DNA from: Akkermansiaceae bacterium
GTDB lineage: Bacteria; Verrucomicrobiota; Verrucomicrobiia; Verrucomicrobiales; Akkermansiaceae
Assembly (NCBI GenBank): GCA_020627645.1
Contig: JAHDGN010000040.1
Coordinates: 1 to 14,724, forward strand
Length of the DNA: 14,724 nucleotides
Direction: 5' to 3'
The notes below the pieces were generated by a model that was not told where the DNA came from, ran no database searches, and saw nothing but the letters and a program-made list of their open reading frames with translations. The position numbers were made by a program, and so were the translations under genes. Positions 1 to 7,239 of the stretch are shown here, one piece after another (position 1 is the first letter of the stretch; each line of letters begins with the position of its first letter).

Positions 1-521
1 ATCAGATGCACACCTTTGCGACTTCCGGTCTCAACGACCAGTTTCAATCTCTCATTGCAACTATCTCAGACTCCGTCACCCAAGATGGGAAGTTTCCAGC
101 CCCATCATCTCTCACTCTCCCCAACGACCCGTGGGGCAACCCTCTCCGATACAAAATCCTAAACTCCATCAGCGTTCGTCTATCTTCCGACGGCCCCGAT
201 AAAACCCAATCCACTAAATGGGATCACAACCTCATCCTCACCCTCCCAGAAGAGAAAAAAGAAAAGAAAGAATCCTGGTCTGATTTCCTCAAGCCCGACA
301 AACCTTGGCTCGAAGCCCACAAAGAAAAAATTGGCGCAACCGACGCCAAAAAAGAAGACACCTCAAACCTCCCCTTCAAACTCCAATCCCAGATTGGCGG
401 TGGATCCACTCTCGAGGGAGCCTCCTACTTCCGATTCTTCACCATCCTAATCCTCATCACCGCCTTCCTCTACATCCCCTACGCCTACCTCTACAAAGAG
501 AAAACCTACCTCCAATCCTAA
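1..521 (+). CDS. 3' part of a membrane protein with a GspG-like region
   Basis: The frame is open back to the first base, so this is the C-terminal part of a gene starting upstream; the ATG at 6 is probably internal. Near residues 40-65 it carries DPWGNPLRY followed by a short strand and SSDGPDK, the pattern of the C-terminal domain of type II secretion major pseudopilins (GspG/T2SSG), where this part forms a calcium-binding beta sheet. A charged Lys/Glu-rich linker follows, then GASYFRFF and one hydrophobic helix (about residues 143-163) ending in YKEKTYLQS. A pseudopilin has its helix at the N-terminus, so this is not an ordinary GspG. The last helix resembles the final segment of MFS/POT-type transporters, so a transporter with an inserted GspG-like loop is one option (inference). 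It is followed by a hairpin terminator and is unrelated to tatD downstream. Confidence 0.55.
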   Translation, partial: QMHTFATSGLNDQFQSLIATISDSVTQDGKFPAPSSLTLPNDPWGNPLRYKILNSISVRLSSDGPDKTQSTKWDHNLILTLPEEKKEKKESWSDFLKPDKPWLEAHKEKIGATDAKKEDTSNLPFKLQSQIGGGSTLEGASYFRFFTILILITAFLYIPYAYLYKEKTYLQS

Positions 522-535
522 GGCAAAACCATCCT

Positions 536-575
536 AAGAGAGTCGTGACCCCTGACGCTCGACTCTCTTTCTCTT
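536..575 (+). terminator. Rho-independent-type terminator
   Basis: A perfect 10-bp stem, AAGAGAGTCG (536-545) and CGACTCTCTT (560-569), encloses a 14-nt loop and runs into a T-rich stretch. It begins 14 bases after the stop codon of the upstream gene, as expected for its transcription terminator. Confidence 0.7.
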
Positions 576-649
576 AGCTCAAACCAAATTCCTAAAAACC
601 AACATCTCAATCGACAACCGACAAATTAACCAAACAACAAACTTCCCCC

Positions 650-1453
650 ATGCTCACCGACTCCCATTGCCACCTCGCCTCCCATAAATTCACCCCAGAC
701 GAGATCCCTACAATTCTTCAGAACGCCCTCAATGCCGGGGTCAACCGCCTCATCACACTCGCCACCGACGAATCCGATCAACTCCCAAACCTCCAACTCG
801 CCACCGACCATCCCGAAATCTACACCTGCCTCGGCATCCACCCCTGCGACGTCCACAACACCCGCGACGACTTCGAAACCCTCATCGCCCCTCACCTCTC
901 TAACCCCAAAGTAGCCGCCATCGGCGAAACCGGACTCGACTACTTTCACCCCGCACCTGACGGCTGGACCACCGAAAACTATCACCAACGACAACGAGAT
1001 TTCCTTCGCCAACATTTCGAACTCGCCAAAGAACACAACCTCAATGTGGTCATCCACACTCGTGACAAAAAAGGAAACGAATCTCTCGACCACGCGCTCG
1101 AAATCTTTCGTGACTATTCCCCCACCCTAAAAGCCGTCTTCCATTGCTTTCCTGGTCCGCCCGAACTCGCTCAACGCGTTCTCGATGCCGGCGCCCTCAT
1201 CTCCTTCACCGGCATCGCGACATTCAAAAACGCCACCGCTGTCCACGAAACCGTCAAAGCCGTCCCCGCAGGCTCCTTCATGGTCGAAACCGATGCTCCC
1301 TACCTTGCTCCTGAACCCCACCGCGGCAGCCGCTGCGAACCCGCTCACACCCGACTCACCGCCGAAAAAATCGCAGCACTTCGCGACATCTCAATCCAAC
1401 AACTCGCCGCCGAAACCGAACAAACCACCCAATCCTTCTTCCGTCTCAGTTAA
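650..1453 (+). CDS. tatD: TatD family metal-dependent deoxyribonuclease
   Basis: A 267-aa cytoplasmic TIM-barrel hydrolase of the TatD/YcfH family, proteins with Mg2+-dependent 3'-5' DNase activity linked to DNA repair and nucleic-acid turnover. The metal ligands are all visible: HCH near the N-terminus (H6, H8 in TDSHCHL), E93 in IGETGLDYF, H136 in VIHTRDK, H165 in VFHCFPG and D215 in ETDAPYLAPEPHRG. Length and motif order match the family (about 255-270 aa). The ATG at 650 puts the first metal motif at the normal place; no Shine-Dalgarno is visible. The TAA stop (1451-1453) lies inside the left terminal repeat of a palindromic element, so the last residues and stop may have been changed by that insertion. 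The gene stands alone after a terminator. Confidence 0.95.
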   Translation: MLTDSHCHLASHKFTPDEIPTILQNALNAGVNRLITLATDESDQLPNLQLATDHPEIYTCLGIHPCDVHNTRDDFETLIAPHLSNPKVAAIGETGLDYFHPAPDGWTTENYHQRQRDFLRQHFELAKEHNLNVVIHTRDKKGNESLDHALEIFRDYSPTLKAVFHCFPGPPELAQRVLDAGALISFTGIATFKNATAVHETVKAVPAGSFMVETDAPYLAPEPHRGSRCEPAHTRLTAEKIAALRDISIQQLAAETEQTTQSFFRLS

Positions 1454-1632
1454 CCCGGATATTTCATGAAGCAATTTGAGTTCGCCTCAGGTCATTGCAT
1501 TTCAGTAGGCGGACGCCGATTTCGAGGAATGACTAAGTGCACATTCTGTCTTTCCTCGAAATCAAGGACAATAACCTGAAATTCTATGAGATGGGACGAA
1601 ATCGACCTGGGCTCATGAAATATGCGGGTTAA
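1450..1632. mobile_element. 183-bp palindromic MITE-like element
   Basis: The ends are 20-bp inverted repeats differing at one base: TTAACCCGGATATTTCATGA (1450-1469) and the complement of 1613-1632. Inside are two more matched pairs at mirror positions: gcatttcag 1497-1505 with 1576-1584 (8 of 9), and a perfect 12-bp pair gatttcgaggaa 1518-1529 with 1552-1563. The region 1479-1496 also matches its mirror at about 14 of 18 positions. The centres coincide near 1541, so the whole element folds as one long imperfect hairpin. There is no ORF. This is the shape of a miniature inverted-repeat or foldback element mobilised by a transposase in trans; I see no clear target duplication and cannot name the family. 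The left end contains the tatD stop codon. Confidence 0.75.
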
Positions 1633-1718
1633 GGGCACCTCCGGCAACAATCTCTCGTAAAACGAGTCCAGATTCCTCCATCACCTGTCAACTGATGCAA
1701 ATTTCTCCACCCAGAATA

Positions 1719-1912
1719 ATCCTAGAATCCGCAGTTGAAACCTAAAATGACTCTCGAAATCCATTGTCGGGTGTAATTTAAATCCGAAAGATGGGTGCGT
1801 TTTCGTTTCACCCTCTGGGTGAATGAGATTGAAAACCTTTGACGGAGGTCACGCCCTACAGCGATCAGCAATTCCTATTCCTTGAGCCACTTCCAACTGC
1901 GGATTCTAGGAT
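1719..1912. mobile_element. 194-bp palindromic repeat element with 22-bp ends
   Basis: A second element, unrelated in sequence to the one at 1450-1632. Its ends, ATCCTAGAATCCGCAGTT... at 1719-1740 and the complement of 1891-1912, match at 21 of 22 bases. The centre is a perfect 7-bp hairpin, TTCACCC-TCT-GGGTGAA (1807-1823), whose midpoint (1815) coincides with that of the ends (1815.5), and GTTTTC/GAAAAC flank it. Parts of the arms, such as TGTcGGGtGT against TGTaGGGcGT, still match. There is no ORF. It looks like another non-autonomous inverted-repeat element or dispersed palindrome. Together with the first element it fills most of the 540-bp gap between tatD and the ATPase; the 86 bp between the two show nothing recognisable. 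Confidence 0.7.
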
Positions 1913-1946
1913 AATACCATTTCCTAAATATACTGACTTTACCCAG

Positions 1947-1977
1947 GTTTATCTTTTTGTTGTAAACTTAGATAAAC
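1947..1977. promoter_or_regulatory. Inverted repeat in the ATPase promoter region
   Basis: A perfect 8-bp inverted repeat, GTTTATCT (1947-1954) and AGATAAAC (1970-1977), separated by 15 bases, ends 16 bp before the ATPase start codon. Candidate promoter hexamers TTTACC (1938-1943) and TGTAAA (1961-1966), 17 bp apart, overlap it, so it could be an operator. The hexamers match the consensus at only 4 of 6 positions each, so this is tentative. Confidence 0.3.
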
Positions 1978-1993
1978 TACACATATTTCAGTA

Positions 1994-3175
1994 ATGGACC
2001 CCATTCGCAATCCCTATTCCCCAGGAGCCGGAACCCCTCCCCCGGAACTTGCCGGACGGGACGAACTACGCGAAACAGTCCATATCGCCATCGAGCGCAT
2101 TAAACTTGGTCGCCCCGCCAAAAGCGTCCTCATGATCGGCCTCCGTGGAGTTGGAAAAACCGTGCTCCTCGACCACATGCGTAACCGAGCCGAAGCCGAT
2201 GGCCACACCACCATTCGCATCGAAGCGCCTGAACATCGATCCCTCCCAGGCATACTAGCTCCCCAACTTCGACAAGCACTGCTCAAATTATCTCGAACCG
2301 AAAAAGCCAAATCCCTCGCCCAACGCGCCCTCCGAGCCCTCGCAGGTTTCGCCAAACTCAAAGTCAAATACGAAGACCTCGAAGTCGCACTCGACCTCGA
2401 ACCCGAACCCGGACTCGCCGACAACGGTGACCTTGAATCTGACCTCCAAGATCTCTTCGTCACCGTAGGCCAAGCTGCCAAAGCCGCTCAATCCTCCTTT
2501 GTCATCTTCATCGACGAACTTCAATACGTCCCCGAAGAACAACTCTCCCACCTTATCGCCGCCCTCCACAAAACCTCGCAACTCGCCCTCCCCGTGGCTC
2601 TCGTTGGCGCCGGCCTACCCCAACTCACTGGTCAAATGGGGAAAGCCAAATCCTATGCCGAGCGACTCTTCGACTTTCCCTTTATCGGACCTCTTGACCC
2701 CCAGCAAGCAAGCAATGCCCTCGCCATTCCCGCCACTCAGGAAAACATCACCTTCGAACCAGCAGCCCTCGACTACCTCGTCACCACCACCCAAGGATAC
2801 CCCTACTTCCTCCAAGAATGGGGCAAGCACTCCTGGGATATCGCCACCTCCTCCCCGATCACCCTCGAAGACTGCCAAAATGCCACCGCCACCGCAACCG
2901 CAGCCCTCGATGCCAGCTTCTTCCGCGTCCGCTTCGACCGCCTGACTCCACTCGAAAAACGCTATCTTCGCGCGATGGCCAAAATTGGCCCCGGACCACA
3001 CCGCACCGGTGATATCGCTGACATCCTAGAACGAACCTCGCAATCCCTAGCACCCACCCGCGCCAAACTGATCTCCAAAGGTATGATCTGGAGTCCTTCC
3101 CACGGCGACACCGCATTCACCGTCCCTCTTTTCGATCAATACATGAAACGGATCATGCCTGATCTACCCTCCTGA
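1994..3175 (+). CDS. AAA (ORC/Cdc6-like, AAA_16) ATPase
   Basis: A 393-aa stand-alone P-loop ATPase. Walker A is GLRGVGKT (residues 49-56), Walker B is FVIFIDELQ (169-177) with the Asp-Glu pair, and a sensor-1-like strand VALVGAGLP follows at 201-209. Residues beyond about 305 (LTPLEKRYLRAMA, then GDIADILERTSQSLAPTRAKLISKGMIW) look like a winged-helix DNA-binding domain. An N-terminal GRDELRE box precedes the ATPase core, as in AAA_16/ORC-type bacterial ATPases. No partner gene is adjacent, so its client is unknown; DNA- or regulation-related work is inferred from the architecture only. The ATG has no Shine-Dalgarno but is followed at once by the conserved N-terminus. It ends 7 bp from the rhodanese gene, tail to tail. 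Confidence 0.85.
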   Translation: MDPIRNPYSPGAGTPPPELAGRDELRETVHIAIERIKLGRPAKSVLMIGLRGVGKTVLLDHMRNRAEADGHTTIRIEAPEHRSLPGILAPQLRQALLKLSRTEKAKSLAQRALRALAGFAKLKVKYEDLEVALDLEPEPGLADNGDLESDLQDLFVTVGQAAKAAQSSFVIFIDELQYVPEEQLSHLIAALHKTSQLALPVALVGAGLPQLTGQMGKAKSYAERLFDFPFIGPLDPQQASNALAIPATQENITFEPAALDYLVTTTQGYPYFLQEWGKHSWDIATSSPITLEDCQNATATATAALDASFFRVRFDRLTPLEKRYLRAMAKIGPGPHRTGDIADILERTSQSLAPTRAKLISKGMIWSPSHGDTAFTVPLFDQYMKRIMPDLPS

Positions 3176-3182
3176 CCCGCTC

Positions 3183-3644
3183 CTAAAATCCCAACCTCTC
3201 AGCCTTCAAGGCCTTGTATCCTCCCTCCAAAACAAAAACCTGAAAATCCTCAAACGCCTCCGCCACCGGACGCAAACGTCCCGCCACATACTTCGAAGAC
3301 CCACAACCTGACTGATTGCAATAAACCACCACCTTCGAAGCCTCTCTTTCAGAAACCGCTACAATCACCGCCTCCTCTCCGTCAACCGGAACCGTATCAT
3401 CACCAAAATGAATCGCCCCCTCTACCCCATTCACCTCCCAATCCTCTTTCGGCCTCGCATCAACCCAAACAATGTCCCCAGCCTCCCATTGCCGGACGTC
3501 CGCTAAACAAACAAACCATTCTTCAAGTTCCCCAGGATCACAGGGAACCGAACGGTCAGGAGGACCAACAATTAGATAAGTTGCAAAAGTTGCCAACAAA
3601 CTCAACCCAACCACCACTACCAATGAGATCAAATACGTTCTCAT
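3183..3644 (-). CDS. Membrane-anchored rhodanese-like protein
   Basis: A 153-aa protein with one N-terminal membrane helix (about residues 4-26) and a rhodanese-homology domain that should lie outside the cytoplasmic membrane. The motif WVDARPKEDWEVNGVEGAIHF (60-80) is the family's DxR...H strand-helix. The active-site loop is VYCNQSGCGSS with catalytic Cys109 and a second Cys114, an extended loop rather than the short Cys-x4-Arg form. Rhodaneses carry persulfide sulfur on the catalytic Cys. Its ATG overlaps the stop of the DUF1573-type gene by 4 bp (ATGA), implying translational coupling; a small GC hairpin (3647-3659) precedes the start. Context suggests it acts with the two CxC-containing secreted proteins upstream. 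Its actual sulfur donor and acceptor are unknown. Confidence 0.85.
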   Translation of the reverse strand: MRTYLISLVVVVGLSLLATFATYLIVGPPDRSVPCDPGELEEWFVCLADVRQWEAGDIVWVDARPKEDWEVNGVEGAIHFGDDTVPVDGEEAVIVAVSEREASKVVVYCNQSGCGSSKYVAGRLRPVAEAFEDFQVFVLEGGYKALKAERLGF

Positions 3645-4372
3645 TGGGCGGGAACCGCCTTCCGCAACGGCTTCACCGGTTTCACCCGCGACGGCCTCCG
3701 CACGGAAGCATAAGCCACCGCTCTCTTAAACCTCTTGTTCTTCGCATCCGTCAGAAAACGAAAAACACAAATCCCTCCCTTCGAAACATCAGTCGGAGTC
3801 ACATGTAACTCATACTCCTTCCCCTCCTTAATCGTCTTTAACTCATATGGGAACGCCTCTTTTCTCGTCGCACTTACCCCCAAAACCTTAATCGGCTCAT
3901 CTCCCTGCATCGTAATCTTAAGCACCTTCGCCTCAGCCTTCCCCCCCTGATCCCACTTCAATGTTCTCGGCTCCATTTTGATCAGCTCCGGAACTACAAT
4001 CGCCACCTTCAAATAATCAAGCTTCTGCTCCCCTTTCAGTTGCAACCCAACCGCCTTCTCCACCTTCCCCACAAATGACATCGTATCAAATTTTACCTTA
4101 ATCGTTCCTTTCTCCCCCACCTTCCAACTCTTCTTCATCGACCGATCCGGATTCCGAGGCTCAATCCAAGCCGACAAACACGGACACATCTCCGCCAAGG
4201 ACTTAATCTCCACATCCTTTTCCTTCACCTCAAAAGGAAATTCAAACATCACACTCTTGTTATCCTGAGCTGCTTTTTTCTCCAAACTCATCGTTTCAAA
4301 CGAAAGCTCTCCAAAAGTCGATGACACCAAAAACATCATCAACCCAGCCACACCAAAACGAAATCTCTTCAT
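3641..4372 (-). CDS. Secreted DUF1573-type protein with CPC motif (paralogue 2)
   Basis: A 243-aa protein with an N-terminal signal peptide (cleavage likely near residue 21, after SSTFG) and no later membrane helix. Residues 40-110 follow the DUF1573 immunoglobulin-like pattern: FEFPFEV, then a Cys pair (MCPCLS, C63 and C65) at the family's usual CGC position, then WKVGEKGTIKVKFD and a G-containing strand. The second half (about 125-230), with FPYELKTIKEGKEYELHV and FRFLTD, matches the upstream neighbour, so the two genes are tandem duplicates. The function of DUF1573 is not established. It starts 32 bp after the paralogue and overlaps the rhodanese start by 4 bp, so the three form one transcription unit. 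Confidence 0.75.
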   Translation of the reverse strand: MKRFRFGVAGLMMFLVSSTFGELSFETMSLEKKAAQDNKSVMFEFPFEVKEKDVEIKSLAEMCPCLSAWIEPRNPDRSMKKSWKVGEKGTIKVKFDTMSFVGKVEKAVGLQLKGEQKLDYLKVAIVVPELIKMEPRTLKWDQGGKAEAKVLKITMQGDEPIKVLGVSATRKEAFPYELKTIKEGKEYELHVTPTDVSKGGICVFRFLTDAKNKRFKRAVAYASVRRPSRVKPVKPLRKAVPAQ

Positions 4373-4383
4373 CTCTCAAAAGG

Positions 4384-4402
4384 TTTGCGTGCTGCGCGCA
4401 AA
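4384..4402 (-). promoter_or_regulatory. Intercistronic hairpin between the DUF1573-type genes
   Basis: A 6-bp stem TTTGCG/CGCAAA with a 7-nt GC-rich loop fills the 32-bp gap between the two paralogues and, on the minus strand, is followed by CCTTTT. It could attenuate transcription or stabilise one cistron, but it is short and may be chance. Confidence 0.3.
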
Positions 4403-4404
4403 AG

Positions 4405-5235
4405 TCAAGACGCAGACCGTCGCTTGACCATCAAAAAATATGACAGAAACACCGCCATGATCCCCGCCGGAACCGCCACCACCATCCAACCAAACTTCGA
4501 TGATTTTTCACTCCCAGCCCCCCCCTCCTTCTTTGGCTCCAACTGAGCAGGAGTCGCAACATCAACATCCGTATGCTTCGGGTTTAACACCCTCAAACTC
4601 AACCTCGCTCGCTTAAACTTCCCCACCTGGCTATCCGTACGAAAAGTAATGGTCGCCACCCCACGCTTCTCCGTATCTTCAGCTTTCACCCGCACCTCAT
4701 ATAAATGCCCTTTTTTAAGCTCCTTAAATTCATAAGGAAACCGCTCCTTGTTCGTCGAGCTATGCGAAACAATCTGAGCCGAACTCTCCTCATAATTTTT
4801 CCTCAATCTCACGACCCGCTCATCTCCCTCACTTCCCACATCCCACCCCACCCCCGGAGGCTCCACACTGAACAATGGTTTCACGTGGATTTTTACCGCT
4901 AAACGCACCTTCTCCAAACCACCCTCGAAAACCAAAAACACTTCTTTCTCCGCATCTCCAACCACCCGTTTACTATCGAAATCCACCAAAATCATCCCCT
5001 CCTCCCCAACCTTCCACCGCAAACGACCTTCGGTAATCCTCGCCTCCAAACACGTACACTTAAACTCAATCAATTTCAGTTCTGTATTCCGCTCCACCAC
5101 CCGAAACGGAAACGCCGCTGTCACCACCTGCTGATCATACGGAACCTCGATCTCAACCTCCTTCTTTTCAAACACCATCTCAGCACGCCCCAAAGTCAGG
5201 ACGGCGAACCAACAGACCAAAACCCAACGAACCAT
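4405..5235 (-). CDS. Membrane-anchored DUF1573-type protein with CTC motif (paralogue 1)
   Basis: A 276-aa protein from the ATG at 5235, chosen because GAGG lies 6 bases ahead; ATG 5241 and TTG 5247 are also in frame. It has a signal peptide (WVLVCWFAVLTLGRAE), a DUF1573-like domain with FPFRVVERNTEL, then FKCTCLE (C60, C62) and WKVGEEGMILVDFD. A second beta-rich half ends FPYEFKELKKGHLYEV and TFRTDSQVGKFKRARL, clearly homologous to the next gene. Unlike that paralogue it carries a C-terminal membrane helix (GWMVVAVPAGIMAVFLSYFL) and basic tail, so it should be anchored with the Ig-like domains outside. The CxC pair could bind metal or exchange disulfide or persulfide, which is inference from the neighbouring rhodanese. 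It starts 42 bp after the sigma-factor operon with no terminator between. Confidence 0.7.
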   Translation of the reverse strand: MVRWVLVCWFAVLTLGRAEMVFEKKEVEIEVPYDQQVVTAAFPFRVVERNTELKLIEFKCTCLEARITEGRLRWKVGEEGMILVDFDSKRVVGDAEKEVFLVFEGGLEKVRLAVKIHVKPLFSVEPPGVGWDVGSEGDERVVRLRKNYEESSAQIVSHSSTNKERFPYEFKELKKGHLYEVRVKAEDTEKRGVATITFRTDSQVGKFKRARLSLRVLNPKHTDVDVATPAQLEPKKEGGAGSEKSSKFGWMVVAVPAGIMAVFLSYFLMVKRRSAS

Positions 5236-5277
5236 CTCCATCCTCAACGTTCCACACCCTCAAAAACTTAGCCGATG

Positions 5278-5787
5278 CTACTTCTTCTCCACCTCCAACT
5301 TCTCCATCGTCAAAGCCAGAATCAGACGACCATTCCTCCACTTTGGCCCCACCATATACAGCGTCTTTCCCACCGACATTGTCGGATCAAAGCTAAAGAT
5401 CTTCCGCTTCCCCTGCCAATACGCCAACAACACCTCCAATTTCTTCTTCCCCACTCTCTTCACCGGCTGAAAGCTCACCAAAATTTCCGTCGACGGTTCC
5501 AACGGAGACGCCCAATTTTCATACCCGCGCAAAATTGCCGACTCATCCTGCCCCAACAATCGATAACTCTTAAACTGAATCGACTTAATCTTTCCCAAGG
5601 CCTTCTGATCTTCTTCCGAAAGCTTCTTCGCAATCTCACCAGCAACAGAGGCATCCCCATCCGTCCCATAGATCAACTTCACCCGCATCTGCCCAATCGA
5701 ATCCAACGCCGGATCCTTCCCAACTAGAGTCCCAGCCGAAAAAAACAACCCGCTCAACATCAAGAACACAAACCCAAATCGCTTCAT
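5278..5787 (-). CDS. Small secreted protein of unknown function, third gene of the sigma operon
   Basis: I do not recognise the family. From ATG 5787 (AGGAG 9 bases upstream, overlapping the previous stop; an in-frame TTG at 5796 has no usable site) it is 169 aa with a signal peptide (MKRFGFVFLMLSGLFFSAGT). The mature part begins with QMRVKLIYGTDGD, an acidic helix region (SEEDQKALGKIKSI), then alternating beta strands including STEILVSFQPV, LEVLLAYWQGKRKIF and TLYMVGPKWRNGRLILAL. There is no cysteine and no catalytic motif. Placed directly after an ECF sigma/anti-sigma pair, it is probably an exported product of that regulon or a sensor of the envelope state (inference). Confidence 0.6.
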   Translation of the reverse strand: MKRFGFVFLMLSGLFFSAGTLVGKDPALDSIGQMRVKLIYGTDGDASVAGEIAKKLSEEDQKALGKIKSIQFKSYRLLGQDESAILRGYENWASPLEPSTEILVSFQPVKRVGKKKLEVLLAYWQGKRKIFSFDPTMSVGKTLYMVGPKWRNGRLILALTMEKLEVEKK

Positions 5788-5799
5788 CCCTATCAACTC

Positions 5800-6393
5800 C
5801 TATCGAAATTCCCGAACCTTCGCCTCCACAAACCCCGCCGGCAAATCCTCCTCAGAACTTACCGTCACAAAATCGATCTCATCTCGAATCGGATTCAACC
5901 CCTCGACCTTAATCACAATATTTCCTCCAGAATCAGGAATCACTTCCGCCTGAACCGATTCAACCGCAAAGTAAACCGCTGACGCCTCGCCCCGGCCGCT
6001 AGAACCTCCCCCCGCAATCCCACTACCCTGCGGATTCGTCGATCCGAGCTTATTCCCCGCAAAAAACGCCATCACCAAGGCCAACGCTCCAGCCGGAACC
6101 CAAGCCCACTTCAAGCCACTCCACCATCGCTTCGCCCGCTTCACCGGCGTCCGCGCCTCCATGTCTAAATCCACCTTCCTCATCAACTGACTATTGAAAA
6201 AGTCGGGATACGGTGGCTCTTGCGAACTCACAATCTCCTCACTCAACATTCTCGAAACCGAAACCATCTCGTCAACCTCTGCAGCCAACTTCTCATCCTC
6301 AGCCATCATCGACAAAAACTGCTCCCGCTCACTTGCGGACAGCTCACCGTCAACAAACTTCACCATCAATTCCTCATACTGTTCCTTTTTCAT
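5800..6393 (-). CDS. Transmembrane anti-sigma factor (no zinc motif)
   Basis: A 197-aa single-pass membrane protein from the ATG at 6393 (a GTG at 6396 is the only earlier in-frame start). The N-terminal segment YEELMVKFVDGELSASEREQF resembles the helical anti-sigma domain of RsiW/RseA-type proteins, but the H-x3-C-x2-C zinc motif is absent and the protein has no cysteine. One membrane helix (about 96-114) follows the basic RAKRWWSGLKW; the outer part is Gly/Ser-rich, then beta-rich (VYFAVESVQAEVI, NIVIKVEGL). It overlaps the sigma gene by 20 bp, so translation is probably coupled for stoichiometric inhibition. Known relatives hold the sigma factor at the membrane until proteolysis; that mechanism is inferred here. 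Confidence 0.7.
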   Translation of the reverse strand: MKKEQYEELMVKFVDGELSASEREQFLSMMAEDEKLAAEVDEMVSVSRMLSEEIVSSQEPPYPDFFNSQLMRKVDLDMEARTPVKRAKRWWSGLKWAWVPAGALALVMAFFAGNKLGSTNPQGSGIAGGGSSGRGEASAVYFAVESVQAEVIPDSGGNIVIKVEGLNPIRDEIDFVTVSSEEDLPAGFVEAKVREFR

Positions 6394-7036
6394 CACTCAA
6401 TAGGGCTTGGAGTTTCTTCCGTGCGTAAAAAAGACGGCTCATCACCGTCCCAAGAGAACATTCCATCACTTGAGCAATCTCCTTATAATCGAAGCCCTGC
6501 ACTTCTCTCAACAAGATCGTCTCCCGATGTTCTGCGCTCAATGTTTCAAGAGCCACATTAATGCGCTCTCCCAATTCCGAATTCACCATCATTTCATCCG
6601 GTCTTCCTTCCATCGCCGGACTCGTCCTCGATCCAGCAGCGATATTTGACTGATCCAACAAGCCATCATCCAGCTCTCCAGCCGAATCAATCTTCCGCTT
6701 CCTCAACCAATCGTAAACCACATTATGCGTGATGCGATACAACCAGGTCGAAAACTTCGCCCGAGCCTCAAACTTAGGCAGCGCCTTCCAGACCTTCAAA
6801 AAGACCTCCTGAGACAAATCCCAGGCATCAGCCTCATTTTTAATCATATTTTGGACCATCGCATAAACCTTTCCACGATGACGGGTCACCAGAGCCTCGA
6901 AAGAGCGAGAATCGCCCTTCTGGCATCCTTGAATCAGCTCAGAATCAGGAATTTCTTCATCTTCTGAGCCGACCGAAGAAGCTGCCCCAGCGGGCGCCAT
7001 CAATACTTTGGACGGAAACCAACGAAAAAAATTCAT
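6374..7036 (-). CDS. ECF-family RNA polymerase sigma factor
   Basis: About 220 aa from the ATG at 7036; a TTG at 7060 and an ATG at 7000 are alternative starts, none with a clear ribosome-binding site. Region 2 is clear: SFEALVTRHRGKVYAMVQNM, the core-binding DLSQEVFLKVWKALPKF and the -10-recognising FSTWLYRITHNVVYDWLRKRK. A variable linker precedes region 4, with LSAEHRETILLREVQGFDYKEIAQVMECSLGTVMSRLFYARKKL supplying the helix-turn-helix for the -35 element. The overlapping anti-sigma gene supports an envelope-stress-type role; the regulon cannot be read from here. About 203 bp separate it from the YrbL-like gene upstream, room for its own promoter, where a 5-bp dyad GAATC-TAAAG-GATTC lies at 7089-7103. 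Confidence 0.92.
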   Translation of the reverse strand: MNFFRWFPSKVLMAPAGAASSVGSEDEEIPDSELIQGCQKGDSRSFEALVTRHRGKVYAMVQNMIKNEADAWDLSQEVFLKVWKALPKFEARAKFSTWLYRITHNVVYDWLRKRKIDSAGELDDGLLDQSNIAAGSRTSPAMEGRPDEMMVNSELGERINVALETLSAEHRETILLREVQGFDYKEIAQVMECSLGTVMSRLFYARKKLQALLSDEKGTV

Positions 7037-7239
7037 CAATGAAGGTGAAAAACTAAACAACGATACTCAATTTGACCAGACTTATAGCGAATCTAAAGGA
7101 TTCACATCGATTTCCACAGCCTGATCACCACCCGACAATTTTCCTCGAAAAGCCCCAACCCCCAAACCGAAACCACTCAAAACAAGACACCTTCAACACC
7201 CTTGTCGAAACATCCACAAAACACATCAACCGAACAAAT

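Noticed and set aside
1450..1912. CRISPR array or tandem repeats
   Set aside because: The repeats are inverted pairs with common centres, two unrelated types, with no regular direct repeat and spacer pattern.
5800..6393. Zinc-binding anti-sigma (ZAS/RsrA-type, thiol-sensing) domain
   Set aside because: The protein has no cysteine, so the H-x3-C-x2-C motif cannot be formed.
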